A stretch of 44,544 nt of DNA from assembly GCF_027319265.1 (NCBI RefSeq), contig NZ_DAHVNP010000032.1:1-44544 (forward strand), given 5' to 3'. The notes beneath the pieces were generated by a model. That model did not search any database. It saw only the letters and a list, made by a program, of their open reading frames with translations, and was not told where the DNA came from. Each line of letters opens with the position of its first letter. Position 1 is the stretch's first letter. Both the position numbers and the translations under genes were made by a program. This DNA comes from Ferrimicrobium sp. (GTDB lineage: Bacteria > Actinomycetota > Acidimicrobiia > Acidimicrobiales > Acidimicrobiaceae). Below are positions 7,200 through 15,683 of the stretch, one piece after another.

Positions 7200-8422
7200 C
7201 GATCAGCTCCTGTGGTCGATGGCCGCAACCGAGCAATTCCTAACTTGGCAGCGATCATGTCATCGCCGTGATACCAGAGCGCATCGATCTCACCACAGGG
7301 ACTCATCTCACGCTCCAGTCGGGCGACCGTTGCCCCACCCTCAACAGCGACCACGACCGCCATCATGGAATCGAGAAAAGAGCCGCGCAACAGGCGTAGT
7401 TGACCAGGATCCACTAAAACTCCCGTGCGGCCACTCGACTCAGTGCAATCCATTACCGACCGGGCTACCGCGTTGGCTGAACTCAGCATCTGTGCTGGGA
7501 TCTCTCGGCGGCGACGCGCAAGCACAAAACGATGTGCTGGCACGATTCCCAACTCCTCACAGATCTCAGTAAAGCGTCCGATCGGATCCGTCGCCGAGGG
7601 CACCACAACGGCTACGAGCTGGGTCACTCCACCGAACTGGGCCGTTTCGGCCATGAAGGGATGTCCCCGAAGATCAACAACCGGTGCGTCACCAGCGAGA
7701 TCGACGACAAGCGCGTCGATGCGATCAACGAGAAACGCGCCAGGTGCCGATCCTGCCTCCATCGCACGACGGGCGGCCTGGACGAGCTCTGTCTCTGTCA
7801 ACGGGGTGTCAACATTCGCGTGACCGGCGTCCATCTGCGCAAGGTCCATCTGCTCAGCGCCTTGGGCACCAGGAGTATCAACCACCAACCGAGCAGGCAT
7901 CAGCCTGGTATCAGACGCTTCGGACGTGGTCAAGGTAACCGGATGCTCTGGCTGGGCCTCGTTCGGAGGAACCATGACCGGATCCGCTAGTGTTGCCCAG
8001 CTCGGAGCAGCGATGTTGGTCAACTTCGTCACCTTTCCATCCCGACGGAACACCTTGGGGGTCGACATCGGAGCGGAGATTGGAGGTGTTGGAGAGGAAG
8101 CAGTTGTCGTCGATGATCGTCCATAGGTCCTCGCAAGCTCATCTTGCACGCTCCGATAATCGGATTCATCCGCGTCGGCTGGCCCTAGCGGTCGTGGGCC
8201 TGCACTGACGAGTACGTTACGAAGGGCAGCTGCAAATCCAGGTGCTGAGATCGGTGCCGTTGGGGGTTCAACCACGACGGTGAAGCTGATGCGCTTCCCC
8301 ACGAAGCCAGGCTTGCTCACCCGTTCTGCCGCCACCAGCCGAACGCCCTCTCCAAGCGCCGTTCGCGCCTTTGCGAGCGCCTCCTCAATCGATTTTCCAT
8401 TAAACCGTAGCTGGTTCGACAT
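7196..8422 (-). CDS. FlhF/Jag-N-like domain protein without a GTPase domain
   Basis: A protein of about 408 aa is encoded directly after flhA. The first ~50 residues (RFNGKSIEEALAKARTALG..., then GFVGKRISFTVVVEP) resemble the small N-terminal domain shared by FlhF and Jag/KhpB. A proline/threonine-rich linker (about 55-200) and a C-terminal alpha/beta domain (about 215-400) follow. There is no P-loop (no GxxGxGKT), so it is not a functional SRP-type FlhF GTPase. Three in-frame starts are close together (TTG 8428, GTG 8425, ATG 8422). I chose ATG 8422 because AGGAG lies 9 nt before it; all overlap the flhA 3' end. It may be a divergent FlhF relative or an actinobacterial flagellar protein of unknown role. 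Confidence 0.6.
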   Translation of the reverse strand: MSNQLRFNGKSIEEALAKARTALGEGVRLVAAERVSKPGFVGKRISFTVVVEPPTAPISAPGFAAALRNVLVSAGPRPLGPADADESDYRSVQDELARTYGRSSTTTASSPTPPISAPMSTPKVFRRDGKVTKLTNIAAPSWATLADPVMVPPNEAQPEHPVTLTTSEASDTRLMPARLVVDTPGAQGAEQMDLAQMDAGHANVDTPLTETELVQAARRAMEAGSAPGAFLVDRIDALVVDLAGDAPVVDLRGHPFMAETAQFGGVTQLVAVVVPSATDPIGRFTEICEELGIVPAHRFVLARRRREIPAQMLSSANAVARSVMDCTESSGRTGVLVDPGQLRLLRGSFLDSMMAVVVAVEGGATVARLEREMSPCGEIDALWYHGDDMIAAKLGIARLRPSTTGADR

Positions 8423-10442
8423 CACCAATCACTCCTATCTGAATCAACTTAAGCGAAGGAGCAAGCTCCCTCACGGCCAACACTGGAATCGCTGCATCAC
8501 CCGCGCGAAGGGTCTGGAAGAGTGCTCTACGAATAGCGGGCATACATACAAGTACTGGTTCATGACCCTCTATCTCAGCTCGCAGCTTGGCCGCCCGGAT
8601 CTCCTCTCGAAGGCGAACGATCTCTTCCATGCCGATACCTAACACTCGGCGACCATCCACGGTTACCAGGCTCTCAGCAAAGCGCATCTCGAGCTGTGAT
8701 GAGAGGTAGACAACCGCTAGCATCCCATCCTGGGCAAAAGTTGATGAGATAGCCCCACCGAGCGCTTCCCGCGCCGCATCGAGGAGTGCATCGGGCTCCT
8801 TGGAGGTGCGGTACCGATCGACAATCGCCTCAACAATCGCCGGCAGGTTTCTCACCGGAACGCGCTCGTCAAGCAGTTCTCGCAAGACTCGCTGAATATC
8901 ACCCATGGCCACCTGAGCGGTGTTGAGTTCATCAACCACCACGGGAGCAACTCGCTTGAGAGCATCGAGCATCTCTTTGGTCTGCTGCCGTGTGAGCAGT
9001 GCACCTGCATGATGTTGGACAACCTCTGAGAGATGGGTGACGATGACCGAAGAGCGATCCACCACGGTAGCTCCGAGCACCTGTGCCTGGGTCTTGTAGT
9101 CGGGTGGGATCCAACGAGCTCGCAGGCCAAAGACAGGATCGACGGTCTCCTCACCGGGTAATGCATCGAGATTATCACCGATCGCGAGCACGCGATCACG
9201 AGGGACTTTCCCGCGACTGATCTCCATCTCTGCGATCTTGATCACGTACTCGGTGGGGCCGATATCCAAATTGTCGTGCGTTCGCACTGGCGGCAGTACG
9301 AAACCGAGTTCCCCAGCCAGTTTGCGGCGCAGCCCCTTTACCCGTTCAAGCAGGTCGCCACCCTTTGCCGGATCCACCACGTCGAGGAGTTCAAAGCCCA
9401 ACTCGAGTTCGAGGATCTCGACGCCAACGACGTCCTGGGCGGTCTCGGGGGCCGCGACCTGGGTCAGCGCCTCAGCCGTCGCCCCTTCATCTCGCTCAGG
9501 AGTCTTTGAGACACGCCATCCAATCACAAAGACGGTGCCACCGACGAGCAGGAACGGAAGCTTTGGCAAGCCCGGCAGCAAACCAAGAGTGCCGATAATA
9601 CCGCCAGCGATCTGGAGGGCTACGGACTGCTTCAAGAGCTGTTGCAAAAGATCGAGGCCAAAGTCCGAGTCGTTCGAGGTTCGGGTCACAACCAGACCGG
9701 TTGCGATCGAGAGGAGCAGCGCGGGGATCTGACTGACGAGACCGTCACCAACAGAGAGCAAGGAGTACGTATCAATCGACTGGGTGATCGAGAGATGATG
9801 CTGCACCACACCGACGATGAAGCCGCCGATGAGGTTGATCACGGTGATCACCGCCGCTGCGATGGCATCACCCTTGATGAACTTCGAAGCGCCGTCCATC
9901 GCGCCGTAGAAGTCAGCCTCCTTGGAGATACGTGCGCGTCGTCGTCGAGCCTCGGCCTCATCGATGTGGCCAGCGTTGAGGTCGGCATCGATAGCCATCT
10001 GCTTGCCCGGCATCGCATCCAAGGTGAACCGAGCACCAACCTCAGCGACCCGTCCTGCACCAGAGGTAATCACGACGAACTGGATGATGAACAAAATAGC
10101 GAAGACAACCAGACCGACAACGACCGATCCGCCGACCACAAAGTGGCCAAAGCTCTCGATCACGGATCCGGCATAGGCATGCAACAGCACCAATCGGGTC
10201 GCCGAGACATTGAGCGCCAATCGAAACATGGTTGCGATTAAGAGCACTGAGGGGAAGGCCGCGAACTCCAAAGGATCCGTCACTCGCAGGGAGACTCCGA
10301 GGACGACCAGTGCGAAGGTGATGTTGGCGGTGATAAGTATATCGAGCAGCTGTGAGGGGATTGGAACGACTAACATCACCACAATCACGGCGATGCCAAT
10401 CGGTACCGCGAGCGCCAAGCGGCGCATACGGGCACTCTCCAT
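8400..10442 (-). CDS. flhA: flagellar biosynthesis protein FlhA
   Basis: This 680-aa inner-membrane component of the flagellar type III export gate has an N-terminal half with about eight membrane helices (residues ~10-330). Conserved FHIPEP-family stretches include FPSVLLIATMFRLALNVSATRLVLL and the loop with DAMPGKQMAIDADLNAG. The cytosolic C-terminal half, which docks chaperone-substrate complexes, begins after ~345. The length is normal. The ATG at 10442 has a strong GGGAGG ribosome-binding site. A 122-bp gap with an AT-rich patch (near 10527-10540) separates it from flhB, so an internal promoter is possible. The 3' end overlaps the next gene. Confidence 0.97.
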   Translation of the reverse strand: MESARMRRLALAVPIGIAVIVVMLVVPIPSQLLDILITANITFALVVLGVSLRVTDPLEFAAFPSVLLIATMFRLALNVSATRLVLLHAYAGSVIESFGHFVVGGSVVVGLVVFAILFIIQFVVITSGAGRVAEVGARFTLDAMPGKQMAIDADLNAGHIDEAEARRRRARISKEADFYGAMDGASKFIKGDAIAAAVITVINLIGGFIVGVVQHHLSITQSIDTYSLLSVGDGLVSQIPALLLSIATGLVVTRTSNDSDFGLDLLQQLLKQSVALQIAGGIIGTLGLLPGLPKLPFLLVGGTVFVIGWRVSKTPERDEGATAEALTQVAAPETAQDVVGVEILELELGFELLDVVDPAKGGDLLERVKGLRRKLAGELGFVLPPVRTHDNLDIGPTEYVIKIAEMEISRGKVPRDRVLAIGDNLDALPGEETVDPVFGLRARWIPPDYKTQAQVLGATVVDRSSVIVTHLSEVVQHHAGALLTRQQTKEMLDALKRVAPVVVDELNTAQVAMGDIQRVLRELLDERVPVRNLPAIVEAIVDRYRTSKEPDALLDAAREALGGAISSTFAQDGMLAVVYLSSQLEMRFAESLVTVDGRRVLGIGMEEIVRLREEIRAAKLRAEIEGHEPVLVCMPAIRRALFQTLRAGDAAIPVLAVRELAPSLKLIQIGVIGDVEPATV

Positions 10443-10564
10443 GGTCCTCCCTCATTGAACCTTGGTCATCCTTGAGAATAGGGCTCATCCGTGTACTCAA
10501 CACTTCGTCAGTCAAGTGCACGACCTTTAATTAAAACCATCAACCAACGATGAATTGGAGCTGC

Positions 10565-11695
10565 CTAGGTGGCGAGTTCGGTGAGAACTCGCTCCAGAAT
10601 CTCCTCCGGGATCTCCTCTAAATTGGACTGATGGGTGGACTCGTAGTACCGTGCGGTCGTCGAAAGCTGATAGACAAAGGCGAGGAGACGAGCCACGACC
10701 AGGAACAGAGAACCAGGGATCGACTCTCCGACAGGAACCGCGATATTGAGCGCGCGCGCCAGGGGCGGGTCGATGACGATCGGCACCCCTGCCACCCGAG
10801 CCCGCTCTCGAATGGTAGCAGCGATGTACTCCGAGCCCTTGGCTAAAACGATAGGTGCGCGATGGGTCGCCGGCTCATACTTGAGCGCAACCGCCACGTG
10901 TGTGGGATTCGCCACCACCACGTCAGCGAGGGCCACGTTGGCGATCATACGCCGCCTTGAGAGCTCTCGAGCGACTCGACGGCGGCGCCCCTTGGTCTGT
11001 AGATCCCCCTCGTACTGCTTGATCTCATCCTTGACCTCTTGACGAGTCATCAGCAGCTGTTTGCGCACCTGCTGCCGAGAACGGCCGTAGTCAATCAGTG
11101 CAATCGCGAGTCCCAAGACCCCAGTAAGCCGTACCAGCTCCAGACTCATCGAGGCGACCTGCGCGGCCACAGCGAGCGGCGCAACTGACGCAGACGTCAA
11201 GGCATCCACGCCTCCCAACAATAGGAGCGTCGAGACCACCACGACGATCAACAGCTTCACGAGCGACTTCGCTGCCTCAATCGCTGGGGTGGTGGAGAAG
11301 ATGCGTGAAAGATTCTGCTTTGGCGAGAAATGAGTAAAGGTCGGTGTGATCTTTTTGGGTACAAAGCGTATTCCCACCTGCGCAATGTTGATCAGTGCCA
11401 CGAAAACTGCGACTGGCGTCGCGACAATAATAGCGAGTTCCCCCACGGTCTCGAGTCCCGATTCGAGCCGACGCAGGGCCGTTGCCGTGGTGATTGACGC
11501 GCCACCATTGAGAGCAAGGTGGCTAAAGGCGACGATCTTTGCCTCCACGAGATGAAACATCAACGGTGCGGCCAGTGAAAACGTGAGGATCACCAACCAA
11601 GTCGCTAGTTCCGCAGAGCGTGCAACCGTCCCCTCTTTCTTGGCCTTTTGCAGCTTCTGTGCCGTCGGCTGTTCGGTACCCTCATTCTTTGGCAC
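10565..11695 (-). CDS. flhB: flagellar biosynthesis protein FlhB
   Basis: This 376-aa export-gate protein switches substrate class from rod/hook to filament. It starts EGTEQPTAQKLQKAKKEGTVARS, the family N-terminus, has four membrane helices within ~28-205, and carries the self-cleavage motif NPTH at 263-266 in VVVANPTHVAVALKY. The start is GTG (11693-11695), directly abutting the TAA of fliR with no gap. The pairing partner for the switch, FliK, is encoded upstream in the same operon. Confidence 0.97.
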   Translation of the reverse strand: MPKNEGTEQPTAQKLQKAKKEGTVARSAELATWLVILTFSLAAPLMFHLVEAKIVAFSHLALNGGASITTATALRRLESGLETVGELAIIVATPVAVFVALINIAQVGIRFVPKKITPTFTHFSPKQNLSRIFSTTPAIEAAKSLVKLLIVVVVSTLLLLGGVDALTSASVAPLAVAAQVASMSLELVRLTGVLGLAIALIDYGRSRQQVRKQLLMTRQEVKDEIKQYEGDLQTKGRRRRVARELSRRRMIANVALADVVVANPTHVAVALKYEPATHRAPIVLAKGSEYIAATIRERARVAGVPIVIDPPLARALNIAVPVGESIPGSLFLVVARLLAFVYQLSTTARYYESTHQSNLEEIPEEILERVLTELAT

Positions 11696-12454
11696 TTAAC
11701 CTCCCAAGAGGTCCCGCTCAGCCGCTAAGAGGTCTCGGATCGAGGCATCAAAGAGATGCGGCAAGAGGGGCACCGCGACCACCATTAGGATGAATGACAG
11801 AAGAATCTGGAGTGGGAAGATGAAGGTCAACGCATAGAGCTGAGGGGCGACCTTGGTGAGGATGCCAACGACGATCTGAGAGAAAAACATCACCGCAAGG
11901 ATCGGCGAGGCCACCTCGAGCGAGGAGACAAAGAGAATCGTCACCGACTTGACTAAGATGCCGAGTGTGAAGGAGAGATGGAAGAGATTCGGTGTCCCAA
12001 AACTGGCGAAATACCCATGAATCACCACCACATCGGCCCCTGAGACGAAGAAGAGGACGATCCACATCAGGTTGTAGAACTCACCAGTCACTGGGGTCTC
12101 ATTCAGCGATAGCGGGTCGAGTGCTGGTGGAGTCGAGAAGCCACCGAAAAGGCCCACCAGCCCACCCGCTGACTCCCCAAGAGAGACAAACAACATAGCG
12201 AAGAAGCCGAGCGCCGCTCCAATGAGTAGTTGTTCAGCAGTGGTGCCGATCAAGCCACCCGTCGTCGTCGGCAGTGCCATCCCCCGAACAAGCGGCGACT
12301 CGGTTCCAAGGCCAAAGGCGACAGCGATCGCCACTCGCGCCGTGATCGGAACCACCGGCATCGCGAACGGAAAAGCCACCAGGATAAAACCCATCGAACG
12401 GCTGAACGCCAGGAGGTAGCCGATCAGCCAATGTGCATCGAAGGCTACCTGCAT
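11696..12454 (-). CDS. fliR: flagellar biosynthesis protein FliR
   Basis: This 252-aa polytopic membrane protein is a core part of the FliPQR export channel. About six hydrophobic segments are visible, with family-like stretches such as LAFSRSMGFILVAFPF and SLNETPVTGEFYNLMW. The length is normal. The ATG at 12454 lies 30 nt after the fliQ stop, and the gene directly abuts flhB. Confidence 0.95.
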   Translation of the reverse strand: MQVAFDAHWLIGYLLAFSRSMGFILVAFPFAMPVVPITARVAIAVAFGLGTESPLVRGMALPTTTGGLIGTTAEQLLIGAALGFFAMLFVSLGESAGGLVGLFGGFSTPPALDPLSLNETPVTGEFYNLMWIVLFFVSGADVVVIHGYFASFGTPNLFHLSFTLGILVKSVTILFVSSLEVASPILAVMFFSQIVVGILTKVAPQLYALTFIFPLQILLSFILMVVAVPLLPHLFDASIRDLLAAERDLLGG

Positions 12455-12484
12455 ACAAACCCGCTTCCTTGGTGCTTGGCCATC

Positions 12485-12760
12485 TCAAAGAGAACTCACC
12501 AAAGAAGGGATCTCTCGATACATCTGAATGGTAAACCCATCGAGTTGAGAGAGCATCCAATGACCAGCAAGGAAGATGATGAGTGCAATCACGACAAGTT
12601 TGGGGAGAAAGCTCAAGGTCGCCTCTTGAATTTGGGTAAGCGTCTGGATAAAGGCCACAACGAGACCAATCGCTAGGGCTCCAGCCAATACCGGTCCGGC
12701 GAGCTTGGCGGCGAGATAGAGAGTTTGGCCAGCGATCTGGAGGACAGGTCCATCATTCAT
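12485..12760 (-). CDS. fliQ: flagellar biosynthesis protein FliQ
   Basis: This 91-aa protein has two membrane helices, the usual size and layout of FliQ. The conserved helical hairpin is seen in LAGPVLAGALAIGLVVAFIQ, then TQIQEATLSFLPKLVVIALI. It forms the export channel with FliP and FliR. It starts 7 nt after the fliP stop. Confidence 0.96.
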   Translation of the reverse strand: MNDGPVLQIAGQTLYLAAKLAGPVLAGALAIGLVVAFIQTLTQIQEATLSFLPKLVVIALIIFLAGHWMLSQLDGFTIQMYREIPSLVSSL

Positions 12761-12767
12761 TGCCTAC

Positions 12768-13484
12768 TCATTTCATACTCACTAGCAACGCGTGCACCAC
12801 AAGTGTCCAACCATCGACCATGACAAAAAGTAACAGCTTGAAGGGAAGTGATACCAGCGTTGGTGGCAGCATCATCATCCCCAAACTCATCAGGATCGAC
12901 GACACCACCAGATCGATCACGAGAAAGGGCAGAAAGATCACAAAGCCGATAATGAAGGCCGAATGCAACTCCGAGAGCAAGAAGGCGGGAATAACCGCAT
13001 CCATCGAAACGCTCGTTGGTGCGACCGTGCCTTGATGATTCACCTTGGCAAAGAGCTCAAGCTCTTGGGTCCTGGTGTTGGAGAGCATCCACTCCTTGAT
13101 CGGAGTCTGCGCCCGATCATAGGCTTGCACTGCGTTGATTTGTCCGTGCAGATAGGGCTGGACCGCCACATGATCGACGATCTTGATGGTCGGTGCCATG
13201 ATGAAGATCGCAAGAAAGAGAGCGAGTCCCGCCAGCACCTGGTTTGGAGGTGTCGCGGTGAGCCCAAGTGCATTTCGCGTGATCGAGAGCACCACCACGA
13301 TCTGGACGAATCCCGTCAACAGGATAAGGAGGGATGGCGCAACCGACAACAAGGTGAGGACCAAGATGATGATCAGTGACTCACTCGGCCCTGAGGCACC
13401 GTGCAAGCTGATATTCAGGCTCGGCAACTTCGTTGCCGGCCCGACGGCCCCAAGCAGTGCCGTCCCGAGAGTAGCAGAGCCCAT
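12768..13484 (-). CDS. fliP: flagellar biosynthesis protein FliP
   Basis: This 238-aa channel subunit of the flagellar export gate shows hallmark stretches: LTLLSVAPSLLILLTGFVQI followed by VLSITRNALGL, then TPPNQVLAGLALFLAIFIMAP, and the C-terminal SMGMMMLPP-like segment (SLGMMMLPPTLVSLPFKLLLF). The N-terminus is polar and may carry a cleavable signal, as in other FliP proteins, but no strong one is visible. The ATG at 13484 lies 3 nt after the fliO stop. Confidence 0.97.
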   Translation of the reverse strand: MGSATLGTALLGAVGPATKLPSLNISLHGASGPSESLIIILVLTLLSVAPSLLILLTGFVQIVVVLSITRNALGLTATPPNQVLAGLALFLAIFIMAPTIKIVDHVAVQPYLHGQINAVQAYDRAQTPIKEWMLSNTRTQELELFAKVNHQGTVAPTSVSMDAVIPAFLLSELHSAFIIGFVIFLPFLVIDLVVSSILMSLGMMMLPPTLVSLPFKLLLFVMVDGWTLVVHALLVSMK

Positions 13485-13487
13485 TGA

Positions 13488-13907
13488 TTAACTCTGTTGT
13501 CCGCCGAGTAGCCGGCGAATACCAGCCACTACGCTCTCCTTCTGCCGTCCATGCCAGATATCGCCATTCGTCCTGCCCCAGGTCGCCAGCAGTTCGCGCT
13601 CCGGATCTTCAATCATTGAAAGATCTAAGACTTCGACCGGCTCCTCAGGGGCGAGCTCCACGCCAAGCTCACCGAGAAGTTGAAGCTGTGTGCCGGAGAC
13701 CCCAATGAGCAGGCGCTTCTCCCCTGCATCGAGGACAAATATGTTCGCCTTCTGACCAAGAGCGACCCGCTGGGTCACCTTCAGTGGTCCGTGCCCTCGT
13801 TCAGCACCCACCATCCCAATGCGTCGGCGTTTGGCAACCTTACCCATGCCAACGATGAGGGCAATGACGGCCCCGAGCGCCAGCAACGCGCTAGCAATCG
13901 ACCCCAT
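13488..13907 (-). CDS. fliO: flagellar biosynthesis protein FliO
   Basis: This 139-aa protein has one N-terminal membrane helix (about residues 5-22), a basic segment (KVAKRRR) and a cytosolic domain with LKVTQRVALGQKANIFVLDAGEKRLLIGVSGTQLQLL, the FliO signature. FliO assists FliP assembly. Its ATG overlaps the fliN stop by one base (TGATG). The C-terminal 60 residues are poorly conserved. Confidence 0.9.
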   Translation of the reverse strand: MGSIASALLALGAVIALIVGMGKVAKRRRIGMVGAERGHGPLKVTQRVALGQKANIFVLDAGEKRLLIGVSGTQLQLLGELGVELAPEEPVEVLDLSMIEDPERELLATWGRTNGDIWHGRQKESVVAGIRRLLGGQQS

Positions 13908-14215
13908 CAGCGCCCAGCCCTCAAGTTATCGACCTCTTCAGAGTTGACCACCTCGACGATGCGCACGCCGAACTCATCATCGACGACGACGACCTCACCA
14001 TGGGCCACCAGAGTTCCGTTCACCAAGACATCGACTGGCGCATTTGCCGCACGATCGAGTTCGATGACGTCACCACTGGTGAGGTTCAAAAGTGCCTTAA
14101 CCGACATCTTCGCCCGACCAAGCTCTACGGTCAACTCCATCTCGACGTTGCGAAGCACCGCAAGGTTATCGACCGTCACTGGCCGTTCTACCTCGGCTAT
14201 CTCCTCATTCTCCAT
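13907..14215 (-). CDS. fliN: flagellar motor switch protein FliN
   Basis: This 102-aa C-ring protein is made up almost entirely of the SpoA/FliMN C-terminal domain: VEMELTVELGRAKMSVKALLNLTSGDVIELDRAANAPVDVLVNGTLVAHGEVVVVDDEFGVRIVEV. It pairs with FliM at the base of the switch complex and binds FliH. There is no CheC-like or CheY-binding extension of the FliY type. It begins 2 nt after the fliM stop. Confidence 0.96.
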   Translation of the reverse strand: MENEEIAEVERPVTVDNLAVLRNVEMELTVELGRAKMSVKALLNLTSGDVIELDRAANAPVDVLVNGTLVAHGEVVVVDDEFGVRIVEVVNSEEVDNLRAGR

Positions 14216-14217
14216 CC

Positions 14218-15123
14218 TTACTCCTCCTCACCCACGATGATTGCCGCGACACGGGAACCAGCCTGCCCCAGTACCGCCTTGTACAGTTCCACTCGGTCCA
14301 CCACCACCGACATCGGACGACTCTTTCGGTGCCCAAGGCCGACCACGTCTCCTGGCTTGAGCCGAAGGAAGGCCTGCGACGAGATCGTCGTGGGGGTCAG
14401 ACGGACCCGGGCAATGACCGGTACTTCTTGCAGCCGGCGTTCGAAGGCTGCCTGGAAGTCGGTGCCATTCTCCTGCATGACGACCGCTCGGGAGGAGATC
14501 GTCTCCACCACCGGACGCAACATCGAATAGGGCAAGATCATCGAGAGTTCACTCGCCTCGTCATCGCCAAGCGAGAAACGGAACTTCGCCCATACACACA
14601 TCTCGCCAAGGGGTATGCCCTGGATGAACTCCAAGGAGGGTTCCGTGTGGATGCGATCGGGTACCACCGCAGTCTGGGTCGAGATCGCGGCTGCGACCTG
14701 GGTCACCATATCCTCAAAAAGTTTGGAGGCGAGGTTCTGTTCGAGATCAGTCAACTCACGCGACTCGATCGGTGGCGAGTCTCCTTCACCCCCAAGACGA
14801 AGGTCGATCAGCCGAAGGGCGACCGCTGCCGGCAGAAAAATCGTCGCTCGCGAAGCGAGCGGATGGAGTGCGAAGTTGATCACCAACCCTGAACCAGTCA
14901 GCTCTGAGAGGACGCTCTCCCATGACAACTGGTCGATTGCGTCGAGCTCGATCTTGACATTGCGGCGCAGGGCAGCCCCGAGCAAGGTTGCACTCGGCCG
15001 TGATGCGCTCTCTAACAGCAACTCCACGCCGCGCAGATGGGAACGTTCAAAACTTCTTGGTAGACGAAAGTCGACCGGTCGTATCGATCGTCGCTTCTGA
15101 TCCTCTGTGGTCTCCCAGCTCAT
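14218..15123 (-). CDS. fliM: flagellar motor switch protein FliM
   Basis: This 301-aa C-ring protein has a middle CheC-like domain (about 45-215) and a C-terminal SpoA domain (about 225-298). The N-terminus is odd: after MSWETTEDQKRRS it enters directly the conserved IRPVDFRLPRSFERSHLR segment. The usual preceding CheY-P docking peptide (SQ-EID-LL) is missing. No upstream in-frame start codon exists between the ATG and a TAA stop 45 nt before it, so this is not a mis-chosen start. The ribosome-binding site is weak. The gene follows fliL after the duplicated 14-bp stop-codon repeat. Confidence 0.94.
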   Translation of the reverse strand: MSWETTEDQKRRSIRPVDFRLPRSFERSHLRGVELLLESASRPSATLLGAALRRNVKIELDAIDQLSWESVLSELTGSGLVINFALHPLASRATIFLPAAVALRLIDLRLGGEGDSPPIESRELTDLEQNLASKLFEDMVTQVAAAISTQTAVVPDRIHTEPSLEFIQGIPLGEMCVWAKFRFSLGDDEASELSMILPYSMLRPVVETISSRAVVMQENGTDFQAAFERRLQEVPVIARVRLTPTTISSQAFLRLKPGDVVGLGHRKSRPMSVVVDRVELYKAVLGQAGSRVAAIIVGEEE

Positions 15124-15168
15124 GGGTTCTTCATCGACCGTAGAACCCTCAACTGAAGAATTTCCTTC

Positions 15169-15196
15169 TTACTGCACGATGATTACTGCACGATGA
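15169..15196. repeat. 14-bp tandem duplication covering the fliL stop codon
   Basis: TTACTGCACGATGA is present twice head to tail (15169-15182 and 15183-15196), perfectly. On the minus strand the upstream copy encodes the last codons of fliL (Ile-Val-Gln-stop). The second copy repeats them with their stop codon just past the gene, in another frame. Confidence 0.95.
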
Positions 15197-15671
15197 AACT
15201 CGCAAAGAGGATGGACTGCACCGTATCCCACGGCTTTGGTCCAGTGTGTAGCACCGCATTGAAGGCATTGGTCAGGGTCACCGCAGCTTGTGTTCGACCA
15301 GAGGTCGGAAGTAATTCGCTATAACCCATGCCACCGAAGCTCAAGATCGCAGCGTTGTTCAGTTCTGGGAGATCTTTAACGATCTCGGCCTTCGTATCAC
15401 CCGGCGCGAGTTCAAGGAGCATCTGCGCCTGGACGATGTGGCCATCGTCAAGGTTCGTGGTGATGACCGGCATCGTGTACGAGATGCTCGGCAATGTTAC
15501 CGCCGTCTTTGCTCCCTTGGTAGCCTTTGTGGGCTTTTTCAGTACCAAGAAGTACGCCGCTACCGCCGCGAGCACCATCACCACGATGATGATGAGCAGC
15601 AACTTCTTCTTGCTTTTCTTCTTGGGCTGTTCCTCTGGGGTCGCCTCGACCGGCGCCATCCTGGTCGCCAT
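15183..15671 (-). CDS. fliL: flagellar basal-body-associated protein FliL
   Basis: This 162-aa single-pass membrane protein surrounds and supports the stator. A lysine-rich segment (KKKSKKK) precedes the membrane helix at about 24-44, and the periplasmic/extracellular FliL domain follows, including LPSISYTMPVITTNLDDGHIVQAQMLLELAPG. The length is normal. It starts 12 nt after the motB stop with a GGAGG-type ribosome-binding site (GTAAGGAGGCACAACAATG). Confidence 0.93.
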   Translation of the reverse strand: MATRMAPVEATPEEQPKKKSKKKLLLIIIVVMVLAAVAAYFLVLKKPTKATKGAKTAVTLPSISYTMPVITTNLDDGHIVQAQMLLELAPGDTKAEIVKDLPELNNAAILSFGGMGYSELLPTSGRTQAAVTLTNAFNAVLHTGPKPWDTVQSILFASFIVQ

Positions 15672-15683
15672 TGTTGTGCCTCC

